64,000 nt of DNA, taken from assembly GCF_004348825.1 (NCBI RefSeq), contig NZ_SMJU01000005.1, positions 62,001 to 126,000 on the forward strand, given 5' to 3'. The notes beneath the pieces were generated by a model. The model did no database searches. It saw only the letters and a list, made by a program, of their open reading frames with translations, and had not been told where the DNA came from. The DNA comes from Arundinibacter roseus (GTDB lineage: Bacteria; Bacteroidota; Bacteroidia; Cytophagales; Spirosomataceae). Below are positions 35,756-44,494 of this stretch, piece after piece (the stretch's first letter is position 1; each line of letters opens with the position of its first letter). A program made the translations under genes and the position numbers.

Positions 35756-36634
35756 CTACCTGCTTTCCTGTAAAAGCGTGAGCAGTGCCTCTACGACCTG
35801 ATCTTTTTGTAGCAGTTGCCGGGCGTGATTATGAAGCAGATCGGGCCAATACTGACAACCCATTTGGGCTTCCTGTCGGAGATCCTGAATTGCGGGATTT
35901 GTGCCATAGGCGCTAATAACTGCTTCTTCGGGCCAGATTTTCAGGCTACCCAATCGTCCGAGATCATTACCCGTCAAAATACGTGACTGCCGGACGGATT
36001 CGGGCAGGGCGTCTACACCAATGCCATGCTGCGGTCGGGGTATTTCAAAAATCGCTTCTCCACTCGCCCTTGCGTACCAGTCGCCGCCCATGCGAGCTAC
36101 CCAATCGGTCTTGCTTTGATCAATAAATCCTTTTTCGTTCAGGATAGATTCGTCAAAATGCGCCCGCACTACTTCGGCAATCACCAGCACCATAGACCCA
36201 ATCTCCTTGATTTCTACTACTTTGCATTCAAACTGCGCAGGCGACTCAGCCACGCGGGGAGGTTTCACCAGCTCAGAGGGCAGCATCGTAAGCCCAGCCT
36301 TTTCAAATTCATTTACGCCCCGCTCAAACTCCGCACTAGTGAGCGACATTTGCTGAATTATAGCGTAGGTAACCATGTTTATGACCACTTCCGGCACCTC
36401 GAACAGATTCAAAGCCGTGTCTTTGTAAGACTGATCCCGGCTGCGTTTTCCGGGGGCAAAAACTACGAGCGGCGGCTCGATTCCCACATAATTGAAAAAA
36501 CTAAACGGGCTCAGATTAACCTGTCCCTGAGCATCTACCGTGCTGGCAAACGCAATGGGCCGAGGCGCCACGGCGGTAGTCATGTAACTATAAAAGCTTC
36601 GCGGCCCTATATCGCTGGGATTAATGGTTTTCAT
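35756..36634 (-). CDS. Flavin reductase family protein
   Basis: The 292-residue protein has the split-barrel FMN-binding domain of the flavin reductase family: SFYSYMTTAVAPRPIAFAST, NLSPFSFFNYVGIEPPLVVF and FECKVVEIKEIGSMVLVIAE. A C-terminal helical extension lies outside the usual 170-200-residue domain. It starts 12 bp downstream of fahA and is the last gene of the tyrosine degradation operon. Similar proteins are found in aromatic degradation clusters of Bacteroidota, but the reaction is not known. It may supply reduced flavin or bind a ring-derived ligand. Confidence 0.82.
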   Translation of the reverse strand: MKTINPSDIGPRSFYSYMTTAVAPRPIAFASTVDAQGQVNLSPFSFFNYVGIEPPLVVFAPGKRSRDQSYKDTALNLFEVPEVVINMVTYAIIQQMSLTSAEFERGVNEFEKAGLTMLPSELVKPPRVAESPAQFECKVVEIKEIGSMVLVIAEVVRAHFDESILNEKGFIDQSKTDWVARMGGDWYARASGEAIFEIPRPQHGIGVDALPESVRQSRILTGNDLGRLGSLKIWPEEAVISAYGTNPAIQDLRQEAQMGCQYWPDLLHNHARQLLQKDQVVEALLTLLQESR

Positions 36635-36646
36635 TGGATGTTAATT

Positions 36647-37900
36647 TTATGGATTTTCGTTAGCAGGAAGTATCTGCGCCCGCACTTCGCCAAAGCCAAC
36701 CCGCCCCTGCGGCTGTACACCGTAGCCACGCATGATGACTTCGTCATAGTCATGCAGGTAGATGCGTTGGTTTCCATCTTGCAGATTTACCGGAATTTTA
36801 CCCGCCTGCGTTTGTTCCAGCAGGCAGCCGTGGCCGTTGGGTTCCGGGCCGCTGATGGTGCCGGAAGCCAGCAAATCGCCCACGCGGAGGTTACAGCCCG
36901 AGCTCGTATGATGTGCTATTTGCTGACGAACATTCCAGTACAAATGCCGGGCGTTGGTTTGGCAAAAGATTGAAGGTTCTGCGTCTGCGGGATTAATAGC
37001 TACCTCCAGCTGAATCGAAAAATTGTGTGCGCCTTCGTCCGCCAAATGCGGAAGTGGCCGGGGAGTTTGCTCAGGACCAAACACCCGCAAGGGCAGCAGG
37101 GCGTCGTAGGTTACTACCCAGGAAGAAATAGATGTTGCAAAATTTTTACTCAAAAAAGGCCCCAAAGGCTGATACTCCCAGCGCTGAATATCGCGGGCAG
37201 ACCAATCGTTGACCAGTACAAATCCAAAGATATAGTCCTCTGCTTCCTCCAACCGGATGGGCCGACCGGATATAGAATTTTTCCCAATCAAAAAGCCCAG
37301 TTCCAGCTCGTAGTCAAGTGCTTGTGTGGGGATAAACACGGGAGCATCGGCACCTGCCGGCAACACTTGTCCAAACGGCCGCCGCACGGGCACCCCCGAC
37401 ACCTGCACCGACGAGGCCCGACCGTGGTAGGCTACGGGCAGGTGTTTCCAGTTGGGCATGAGGGGTTGTTCGGGGCGAAAAAGTTTACCGACGTTGGTGG
37501 CGTGTTCGAGAGATGAGTAAAAATCTGTATAATCGCCGATGGCAACAGGCAGGTGCATGTGTGCATCTTTTTGCCTGACAAGCACCCGGTCCGCTGCCTG
37601 ATGCAGGGTAGAATTCGGAGTTGTTAATTCGTGTTGCAGGATCGTTCTCAGCCGTGATGCCTGCGCTCGTCCCCCATTCATGAGAGCATTAAGAGTGGAC
37701 TGTTCAAAAACAGAAACCGCTACTTCGGCCTGGTCAAAAACCCCAAGCTGAGCAGCGGCAGTCATGTCAATGATGTATTCTCCAACGGCAACGCCCACCC
37801 GTGGCGGTTGACTAGCATGGCTAAATATACCAAACGGCAAATTGGCCAACGAGAAGTCAGAACTTTCTGAAATAGGTAGCCATGAAGCCGGGAAATTCAT
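36647..37900 (-). CDS. fahA: Fumarylacetoacetase
   Basis: The 417-residue protein matches full-length fumarylacetoacetases: an SH3-like N-terminal domain (LANLPFGIFS, VGVAVGEYIIDM), then the catalytic domain with DYTDFYSSLEHATNVGKLFR, LPVAYHGRASSV, LDYELELGFLIG, VLVNDWSARDIQRWEY and GDLLASGTISGPE. It hydrolyses fumarylacetoacetate to fumarate and acetoacetate, the last step of tyrosine degradation. Its start codon overlaps the marR stop by 4 bp, so the two are translationally coupled. Confidence 0.95.
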   Translation of the reverse strand: MNFPASWLPISESSDFSLANLPFGIFSHASQPPRVGVAVGEYIIDMTAAAQLGVFDQAEVAVSVFEQSTLNALMNGGRAQASRLRTILQHELTTPNSTLHQAADRVLVRQKDAHMHLPVAIGDYTDFYSSLEHATNVGKLFRPEQPLMPNWKHLPVAYHGRASSVQVSGVPVRRPFGQVLPAGADAPVFIPTQALDYELELGFLIGKNSISGRPIRLEEAEDYIFGFVLVNDWSARDIQRWEYQPLGPFLSKNFATSISSWVVTYDALLPLRVFGPEQTPRPLPHLADEGAHNFSIQLEVAINPADAEPSIFCQTNARHLYWNVRQQIAHHTSSGCNLRVGDLLASGTISGPEPNGHGCLLEQTQAGKIPVNLQDGNQRIYLHDYDEVIMRGYGVQPQGRVGFGEVRAQILPANENP

Positions 37901-38340
37901 TCACTTTCGCTAAAATTATTATAAATCGAATCCATTATTCTTACAAACTGCTGATAATCAGACTCATTTAATTCACCCCATCCCTTGCGACGAATTTCGG
38001 CCACTACCGGAAACGCCTCGTTGCGAACCTGCGTTCCACGCTCGGTCATGAAGATATTAAACTTTCGGCGATCCCCTGCGGCCATCCTGCGTTCTACTAG
38101 TCCCTTCTTTTCGAGCAAGTCGATGATACGCGTCACCGTGGGCGGATCTTTGTACGTTACTTCCGCAAGCGCATTTTGACTAATACCTTCCTCTCTGGAA
38201 ATGTGATCGATTAACACCCACTGATCCACGGTCAGGTCAATGCCATTTTCATTGAGTTTCTTTTGTAAAGCACTCCGTATTTTTTTGATTGTTGTATCAA
38301 TCTTAAAAAAGTAAGCGCGCTGATCGGAATGATGCGTCAT
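37897..38340 (-). CDS. MarR family transcriptional regulator of the tyrosine degradation cluster
   Basis: The 147-residue winged-helix protein shows the MarR pattern: LTVDQWVLIDHISREEGISQ, the recognition helix region KDPPTVTRIIDLLEKKGLVE, and the wing RRMAAGDRRKFNIFMTERG. It sits inside the cluster between phhA and fahA and overlaps fahA by 4 bp. It is therefore the likely local regulator, sensing a pathway intermediate such as homogentisate. Inverted repeats upstream of marR, hppD and hmgA are candidate operators. Activation versus repression cannot be decided here. Confidence 0.9.
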   Translation of the reverse strand: MTHHSDQRAYFFKIDTTIKKIRSALQKKLNENGIDLTVDQWVLIDHISREEGISQNALAEVTYKDPPTVTRIIDLLEKKGLVERRMAAGDRRKFNIFMTERGTQVRNEAFPVVAEIRRKGWGELNESDYQQFVRIMDSIYNNFSESE

Positions 38341-38380
38341 AGTACTATCCGCAGATGTTTAAAAGCCATTTTACACCCTA

Positions 38381-38388
38381 CAAATATA
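38381..38388 (-). promoter_or_regulatory. Putative -7 element of the marR-fahA promoter
   Basis: On the minus strand this reads TATATTTG, a perfect TAnnTTTG element, 41 bp before the marR ATG. The -33 region is poorly matched, which would fit an activated or repressible promoter. Confidence 0.4.
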
Positions 38389-38406
38389 CTAGACACAAAC
38401 TGTTGC

Positions 38407-38449
38407 TTTACTAATAAAATACTATTTTTTTTGCTATTTTTTTAGTAAA
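38407..38449. promoter_or_regulatory. Inverted repeat upstream of marR, overlapping the phhA stop
   Basis: TTTACTAATAAAATA (38407-38421) and TATTTTTTTAGTAAA (38435-38449) are complementary at 13 of 15 positions. The half-site TTTACT/AGTAAA also occurs in the palindrome before hppD, so this may be an operator. As an A/T hairpin at the phhA stop it could alternatively mark a transcript end. Confidence 0.35.
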
Positions 38450-39185
38450 CTGACTCTTTTTCCTCTATATTTTCTAATAATTTTTCAATTTCTGGCACGG
38501 AAGCATAAAGTTGTTCGTAACTGTCAATCACAAAGTAGTGTTCCTGAAAACGATCAATCTGATAGGGAGTATTCAGGATAACCTCTACATCAAAAGGCCG
38601 CTTTGGTACGTCGGGCCGCACGGAATAGGCACTTTCGCCCGGCGAGGACAAAATACCACCGCCATAGATTTTCTGCGCGCCATTTTCATGAATTAATCCA
38701 AACTCCACGGTGTACCAGTACAGCCTCGACAAGCGCTCAATCAGATGACTCTGCTCAATAAATCGTAGAGCTACCCGGCTCAAATCAGCCATAAAATCAC
38801 AAAATGCCTGCTGACAGAGCAAAGGTACATGCCCGAAGGTATCATGAAACATATCGGGCTCTTCGAGGTAGTCGAGCTGCTCGGGACTTCGCAGCCATGT
38901 GGAGGCTGGAAATTGCCGGTTGGCCAAATGCTGATAAAATTCCTGATGCGGAATAAGTCCCGGCACCACGTACACTTCCCAGCCTGTCAAGGCCCGTAGC
39001 CGGGGGTTGGTTTCGGCAGTTAAATTGGGGATATGATCGGCCACGAAACCTACTTGTTCGATACCCGTCAGATAAGCCTCGCTTGCCAGGCGGGGCAAAA
39101 TTTCCATTTGTCGTTCAAATAACCGTTTCCACATCAGGTGGTCAGTTTTTGTATATTTTTCATACGGCTGTTTCATAACTTTCAT
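38442..39185 (-). CDS. phhA: Phenylalanine-4-hydroxylase
   Basis: The 247-residue protein is the single-domain bacterial type. Iron ligands are His114 and His119 in MFHDTFGHVPLL and Glu161 in YWYTVEFGLI. Other family motifs are FVADHIPNLTAETN and PGLIPHQEFYQHLA. It hydroxylates phenylalanine to tyrosine with a pterin cofactor and O2. It follows hppD at about 50 bp, in the order hmgA-hppD-phhA. No pterin carbinolamine dehydratase gene is in the window. Confidence 0.95.
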   Translation of the reverse strand: MKVMKQPYEKYTKTDHLMWKRLFERQMEILPRLASEAYLTGIEQVGFVADHIPNLTAETNPRLRALTGWEVYVVPGLIPHQEFYQHLANRQFPASTWLRSPEQLDYLEEPDMFHDTFGHVPLLCQQAFCDFMADLSRVALRFIEQSHLIERLSRLYWYTVEFGLIHENGAQKIYGGGILSSPGESAYSVRPDVPKRPFDVEVILNTPYQIDRFQEHYFVIDSYEQLYASVPEIEKLLENIEEKESVY

Positions 39186-39234
39186 CGGTTAACGTGTGAA
39201 TACCTACTCTAAAAAATAATCCAGGAACTAATTT

Positions 39235-40371
39235 TTACAGGGTTCCGCGCCGCGATTGTTCCCGTTCAATTGCTTCAAAGAGGGCTTTAAAATTTCCTTT
39301 ACCAAAGGATTTTGCCCCTTTACGCTGAATAATTTCAAAGAAAAGCGTAGGACGCGGCATGATGGGCCGGGTAAAAATCTGTAAAAGATACCCTTCCTCA
39401 TCGCGATCCACCAGAATACCGAGTTGCCGGAGTTCGGCTAACTCTTCGTCAATGTTCCCCACCCGACTCAGCAAATTGTGGTAGTACGTATCAGGAACCT
39501 CTAAAAATTCTACGCCACGGGCTTTCAGCTGCTGCACCGTTTCGATAATATCATCCGTCGCCACGGCAATATGCTGAATGCCGGGGCCATCATAAAAATC
39601 CAGGTACTCTTCTACCTGCGACTTTTTCCTCCCTTCGGCAGGTTCATTGATCGGGAACTTGATACGACCATTTCCATTGCTCATCACTTTGCTCATCAGG
39701 GCTGTGTAATCCGTCGAAATGTCCTGATCGTCAAACGAAACGAGTTGTTTGAACCCCATGATATCTGCATAAAATTCCACCCATGTATTCATTTCCTGCC
39801 AGCCGACATTTCCCACCATGTGGTCCACATAGCGCAAGCCTACATCCGCCGGTCGATAGTCAGGTTGCCACGCCCGGTAACCCGGCAAAAACACGCCGTC
39901 GTAGCTTTGTCTTTCTACAAAAACATGAACCGTATCGCCATAGGTATGTATTCCTGAAAGCACCACGTGGCCGGCTTCGTCCTGCCTAGCCATTGGTTTT
40001 AAGTACGGTTTTGCACCACGCCGGGTTGTTTCTTCAAAAGAATACCGGGCATCGTCTACCCAAAGGGCCACAACGCGCACCCCATCGCCGTGTCGGTCAA
40101 GATGTTTGCCCAGCTCTGTTCCTTTTTTTAGAGGTGAGGTAAGCACAAGCCGGATTTTATCCTGCACTACCACGTAGGATTCGCGGTCGGTCAGACCAGT
40201 TTCAAGGCCGGCATAAGCCAGCGGTTGAAAGCCAAAGGCCGTTTGAAAATAGTGAGCTGCCTGCCGGGCATTTCCTACATATAGTTCAATATAATCAGTA
40301 CCATTAATGGGCAAAAAATCTACATCTGCCGATTGATTTTCTACCATTTCCAGTGTTTCAAACTTTTCCAT
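39235..40371 (-). CDS. hppD: 4-hydroxyphenylpyruvate dioxygenase
   Basis: The 378-residue protein consists of two vicinal-oxygen-chelate modules. The iron ligands are His184 (RYVDHMVGN), His267 (GPGIQHIAVATDD) and Glu346 (LFFEIIQRKG), and the C-terminal gate helix is present (GNFKALFEAIEREQ). It converts 4-hydroxyphenylpyruvate to homogentisate, using O2 and releasing CO2. A perfect 15-bp palindrome lies 20 bp upstream of the start codon. It is part of the minus-strand tyrosine degradation cluster. Confidence 0.96.
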   Translation of the reverse strand: MEKFETLEMVENQSADVDFLPINGTDYIELYVGNARQAAHYFQTAFGFQPLAYAGLETGLTDRESYVVVQDKIRLVLTSPLKKGTELGKHLDRHGDGVRVVALWVDDARYSFEETTRRGAKPYLKPMARQDEAGHVVLSGIHTYGDTVHVFVERQSYDGVFLPGYRAWQPDYRPADVGLRYVDHMVGNVGWQEMNTWVEFYADIMGFKQLVSFDDQDISTDYTALMSKVMSNGNGRIKFPINEPAEGRKKSQVEEYLDFYDGPGIQHIAVATDDIIETVQQLKARGVEFLEVPDTYYHNLLSRVGNIDEELAELRQLGILVDRDEEGYLLQIFTRPIMPRPTLFFEIIQRKGAKSFGKGNFKALFEAIEREQSRRGTL

Positions 40372-40390
40372 ACGTCTATTTTTTTACTAC

Positions 40391-40405
40391 TTTACTTTAA
40401 GTAAA
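40391..40405. promoter_or_regulatory. Perfect palindrome upstream of hppD, candidate MarR operator
   Basis: TTTACTT and AAGTAAA flank a single central T, 20 bp upstream of the hppD start codon. The half-site is shared with the inverted repeat upstream of marR. Size and symmetry fit a MarR dimer site. Confidence 0.4.
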
Positions 40406-40450
40406 AGTCTTATTTCCAACTAAATAGCAAACTAACAGCCTGCGTAAATT

Positions 40451-41611
40451 TTACTTTTCCAGCCAGCTTGAAACATAAGCTCCGTCGTCCAGAGCAAGTG
40501 CCGCTTCGGTAAGCTGCAAGGGGTGAAATGTATCAATCATGACGGCTAGCTCGTGTGTTTCCTTTTTACCAATGCTGCGTTCATACGCTCCCGGATGCGG
40601 GCCGTGGGGAATACCGCCCGGATGCAGCGTAAGATCTCCGGAAGCAATCGAATTCCGGCTCATAAAATCTCCATCTACGTAGTACAGAACTTCGTCAGAA
40701 TCAATATTGCTGTGGTTGTAAGGTGCCGGAATTGCCTTTGGATGGTAATCGTACAGCCGGGGACAAAACGAGCACACTACGCAGGCGTCGGTCTGAAACA
40801 TTTGATGTACCGGCGGAGGTTGATGAATGCGTCCGGTTATTGGTTCAAAATCATGAATAGAAATTCCCCAGGGATAATTGTAGCCGTCCCAACCTACAAC
40901 ATCGAACGGATGTGCAGCGTAGACAACCGGATGTAACGCGTGGTTTTTCTTTATCTTAATTAAAAAATCACCCGTTTCGTCCTGCGTATACAATTCGGTT
41001 GGAAGCTTATAATCCCGTTCGCAGTAAGGGGCGTGTTCCTGCAATTGCCCAAAATGATTTCGGTATTTTTTGGGTGTAGTAATCGCCGAGCGCGACTCCA
41101 TATAGAACAAACGATTATCTGCCGTAGCAAACTCAATTTGATAAATTACGCCTCGGGGAATCACGAGGTAGTCGCCATACTGAAAATCAATTGTTCCAAA
41201 TAATGTGCGCAACCTGCCTTTTCCCCGATGAACAAAAAGGAGTTCATCCGCATCAGCATTTTTATAGAAATAGGTCGTAAGAGATTCAATCGGTGCCGCC
41301 ACGCCAATCGTAAGCGCGGCATTTACGAGCAGTGGGATGCGACTTTCCAGAAAATCAGCAGCGGGCTTTGCCTTAAATCCTTCCAGCCGACGCATCGTCA
41401 GATTGTTGCTTACGGCAATTTTGGGCGCTACGTCAAGGGCTTCGCCAACGTGTTTTACCTGCGTTGGGCGGTGAATGTGGTACAGCGTAGACGCCATTCC
41501 GTCAAAACCAACCGTGCCGAATACCTGCTCGTGATACAGCCCGCCGGTTGACTTTTCAAACTGCGTATGTCGTTTGGGAGGTAGGTTTCCAAGTCGGTGG
41601 TAGATTGGCAT
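40451..41611 (-). CDS. hmgA: Homogentisate 1,2-dioxygenase
   Basis: The 386-residue cupin-type dioxygenase contains the iron-ligand region HPGGIPHGPHPGAYE and KKETHELAVMIDT with the conserved His and Glu residues. It also has YGDYLVIPRGVIYQIEF and DVVGWDGYNYPWGISIHDFE. It opens the ring of homogentisate to maleylacetoacetate. It is the first gene of the cluster; the 230-bp gap upstream contains a well-formed promoter and a possible operator. The next enzyme, maleylacetoacetate isomerase, is not visible nearby. Confidence 0.94.
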   Translation of the reverse strand: MPIYHRLGNLPPKRHTQFEKSTGGLYHEQVFGTVGFDGMASTLYHIHRPTQVKHVGEALDVAPKIAVSNNLTMRRLEGFKAKPAADFLESRIPLLVNAALTIGVAAPIESLTTYFYKNADADELLFVHRGKGRLRTLFGTIDFQYGDYLVIPRGVIYQIEFATADNRLFYMESRSAITTPKKYRNHFGQLQEHAPYCERDYKLPTELYTQDETGDFLIKIKKNHALHPVVYAAHPFDVVGWDGYNYPWGISIHDFEPITGRIHQPPPVHQMFQTDACVVCSFCPRLYDYHPKAIPAPYNHSNIDSDEVLYYVDGDFMSRNSIASGDLTLHPGGIPHGPHPGAYERSIGKKETHELAVMIDTFHPLQLTEAALALDDGAYVSSWLEK

Positions 41612-41644
41612 AATTTGCTGGAATTTAAAGATGCTTTATCAATC

Positions 41645-41689
41645 ATTGTTTAAGCAACAATTATAACAACAATTTACTATTCTAACAAA
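41645..41689 (-). promoter_or_regulatory. Putative hmgA promoter with overlapping operator-like repeat
   Basis: On the minus strand TTTG (41686-41689) and TATAATTG (41658-41665) are 20 nt apart, close to the -33/-7 consensus with one mismatch in the -7 box. The inverted repeat ATTGTT-5 nt-AACAAT (41645-41661) overlaps the -7 box and would block transcription if bound. Confidence 0.45.
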
Positions 41690-41763
41690 TTTTAGGATTA
41701 TTTTGTTTTTGCTTAAAAGCTTTACAGGAAAAGAATTACCCCCAAACGATCCTAAACGGCACA

Positions 41764-41805
41764 AAAAAAAGAGGTGTAACCTGTTCTAAAACAAGCTGCA
41801 CCTCT
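41764..41805 (-). terminator. Intrinsic terminator of ppc
   Basis: AGAGGTG (41770-41776) pairs with CACCTCT (41799-41805), with further partial pairing of TGTT and AACA inside. On the minus strand a run of eight T follows. It lies about 40 bp downstream of the ppc stop. Confidence 0.8.
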
Positions 41806-41843
41806 ATAAAAATGAATTTTCTTAAATCAATGAGTTGAAATGA

Positions 41844-44429
41844 TCAGGCGGAATTCCGAGCGGCGTTGATGATTCCAAACATAGCGCGCATGATCAATTT
41901 ATTGAGTACCTCCACGTCCATCGTCCGGTTTTCGGGAGTTTCGGATAGCATTTGCAAGGCATATTGCTGAATCGTGATAAGCGGAAGTACGATCCGCTCC
42001 CGAATTTTGATCGATTCTTTTGTCACAATATTACTATCAAGCAGCTCTTTCTGACCTGAAATTTCAAGTAATAATTTTCCGGTTCGGATAAACTCATCGT
42101 ACATTTTATCCCACAATTCCCGGTAATCCTCTTCCTCTCGAAGGTACTCCGTAGCCGGGAAAAACGCTTTGGAAAGCGACTGCATGGAATTTTCGATGAG
42201 CGTGCGGAAAAAGAGCGATTTTTTGTAAAGCTTTTTCAATTCTTCCTGCTTGCCTTCGGCGCTGAGCTGCTCAATTGCCGATCCAAAGCCATAAAACCCA
42301 GGAACGTTCTGCTTCATTTGTGCCCATGATCCGACGAATGGAATGGCCCGCAAGTCTTCAAATTTAAGTCCTTCTCCATCGGCACCCCTCTTGGTGGGGC
42401 GGCTGCCAATGTTGGTTTGGCCATAAAACCGAAGCGGTGTTTTTAGATCCAGATATTTTACAAATGATGGATGATTTTTCAGATCCAGGTACGAGCGGTA
42501 AGCCGATTCTGCCAGCTCTTCGAGCAGTTCTCCATCCGCTTCGGTCAGTTGCTCGTCTTTACGGCTCGACCTGAACAGGCTATTTTCAAGACCCGCTGTG
42601 AACAGACGTTCAAGGTTAAACATTGCCGTTGGAACCGTACCATAGTTCGAGCTGATGGTCTGTCCCTGTACCGTTAGCTGTACCTCTTTATCCTCAATAT
42701 TTTTACCAAGTGAGGCGTAGAAATTCTGATTATTTCCACCACCCCGACCGGGAGGACCTCCCCGACCGTCAAAAAACGTCACCTTAATTCCGAATTGGCG
42801 CGAGATTTTGGTCAGTTCTTCTTTGGCCTGATAGATCGACCAATTGGCACGCAGATAGCCCCCGTCTTTGGTCCCATCCGAAAAGCCAACCATAATCGTC
42901 TGATGATTTTCTCGGCGGGTCAGGTGGCTGCGATAGGCTTCATTTTCGTACAAGGTACGCATCACTTCTGCCGAATTGGCCAAATCGTCCACGGTTTCAA
43001 AAAGTGGAACTACATCAAGCGCAAGATGCCCCTTTTCGTCACCAATCAGGTTTTTCGCCAGTGCCCAAACGCCCATCACGTCCAGCGCGGTGGTTGAGTT
43101 ACTAATCACATAGCGGTGTGCGCCCGGTTCGCCGTTGCGCGCCTGAATAGTTTTAATGGACTTCATAGACGCCAGAATATCCTTCGTCGTGGCGTCTTCA
43201 TAGTCTTCTTCACGTAGTGGAATATTGAGCGAGAGCAAAAGGTCAATCTTGCGGGCTTCGTCCCAGCTCTGATATTCACTGTATTTTAGCAGCGGAATTT
43301 TTGTTTCCAGCCGTTTCAAAATATCCTCCCAGGCCTTGGTATGCTTCCGGCTGTCCTGACGAACATCCAGACTGGCAAAGAAAAATCCGAACAATTTTAC
43401 TTTGATAATGAACAGATCCAGCGTTTCCAGAAAAAGCCCCTGATGCCTATCTACAAGGAATTGGCGAGCCTGCTGCAATTCGGCCATCAGCTCTTCTGCA
43501 TTGGTATAGCCTTCTTCCTGCGGACCAAAAATGGTGCTGTTCATCTTCCGCTCCATTTCCGAAATCGTACCTTCAACACCTTTAAATGTCAGACGACGTT
43601 TAAGCACCCGAATATCGCGATAATAACCTCTCAGAAGCGAATCACGCAACTTTTCGGCTACTTTAAGCGTAATGTCCGCATTAACAAACGGGTTGCCGTC
43701 GCGGTCACCGCCAGGCCAGAAACCAAGCCGGAAGACCTGCGGGTAGGGCCAATCGTGGGCTGACATGCCTAATTCGTCAATCAGCTTTTTCAGGATTGCC
43801 GGTATCGCATCATAGAATACATTTTCCAAAAACCAGCACAGGCTTAGTGCTTCGTCATAGGGCGTGGGTTTGGCGTGATTGATGAAAGCCGTTTTGCCCA
43901 ATTGCAAAATCAACTGATTAACCGTCGCAAAATCGTTTACCCGGATAGACTCTTCCAGATCGTTGATAATCCCCAGCACTTTTCCGGGATAAAACTGGGT
44001 GGGGTGCGCAGTGAGTACAATCCGAACGCTAAAATCCTGAAGCTTGTCCAGCATTTTTTTGCGCATAGATTCGGTATCCAGCCGATCTACAAGGTACTTA
44101 ACCGATCCTTTGCCATTCATTTCGTGGGTTTGGTCAAAGGCTGCGTCCTCTACCGAATCAAACAAAACAACCTGTCGCTCAATATATTGAATAAACGCAA
44201 AGAGCAAATCCATGCGTTCTTTGGGCGTTGCCTCTTCGAGCAGCTCTTCAAAGAAATGTTCAATAATCTGCCGGGGCGATTTTCCTGCCGCAAAACCTTC
44301 TTCACTTTTTTGAGTAAGCAAAGGCAATAAAGAGCCCGTCTGATAGACTCCCCGATAGGGCAAACTCAGGAAAAGGCTATTGAAAATATTGTACTTCGTT
44401 ACGACTGCGTCCTGAAAAATATGGCTCAT
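41844..44429 (-). CDS. ppc: Phosphoenolpyruvate carboxylase
   Basis: The 861-residue protein has the PEPC signatures. These are RIVLTAHPTQFYPGKV with the catalytic His, FWPGGDRDGNPFV, MVGFSDGTKDGGYLRANW with the catalytic Lys, TFFDGRGGPPGRGGG, and GSRPTKRG. It carboxylates phosphoenolpyruvate to oxaloacetate, replenishing the citrate cycle. The QFYPG after the catalytic histidine replaces the common EVxRR of proteobacterial enzymes and is characteristic of a divergent branch. It follows xerC on the same strand at 65 bp and ends at a terminator. Confidence 0.94.
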   Translation of the reverse strand: MSHIFQDAVVTKYNIFNSLFLSLPYRGVYQTGSLLPLLTQKSEEGFAAGKSPRQIIEHFFEELLEEATPKERMDLLFAFIQYIERQVVLFDSVEDAAFDQTHEMNGKGSVKYLVDRLDTESMRKKMLDKLQDFSVRIVLTAHPTQFYPGKVLGIINDLEESIRVNDFATVNQLILQLGKTAFINHAKPTPYDEALSLCWFLENVFYDAIPAILKKLIDELGMSAHDWPYPQVFRLGFWPGGDRDGNPFVNADITLKVAEKLRDSLLRGYYRDIRVLKRRLTFKGVEGTISEMERKMNSTIFGPQEEGYTNAEELMAELQQARQFLVDRHQGLFLETLDLFIIKVKLFGFFFASLDVRQDSRKHTKAWEDILKRLETKIPLLKYSEYQSWDEARKIDLLLSLNIPLREEDYEDATTKDILASMKSIKTIQARNGEPGAHRYVISNSTTALDVMGVWALAKNLIGDEKGHLALDVVPLFETVDDLANSAEVMRTLYENEAYRSHLTRRENHQTIMVGFSDGTKDGGYLRANWSIYQAKEELTKISRQFGIKVTFFDGRGGPPGRGGGNNQNFYASLGKNIEDKEVQLTVQGQTISSNYGTVPTAMFNLERLFTAGLENSLFRSSRKDEQLTEADGELLEELAESAYRSYLDLKNHPSFVKYLDLKTPLRFYGQTNIGSRPTKRGADGEGLKFEDLRAIPFVGSWAQMKQNVPGFYGFGSAIEQLSAEGKQEELKKLYKKSLFFRTLIENSMQSLSKAFFPATEYLREEEDYRELWDKMYDEFIRTGKLLLEISGQKELLDSNIVTKESIKIRERIVLPLITIQQYALQMLSETPENRTMDVEVLNKLIMRAMFGIINAARNSA

Positions 44430-44494
44430 GGAAAATGGACGAAATTAAATTTTGGATCTATTTAACTAGGCAAATATAGCCCTAAAAATTGGTT

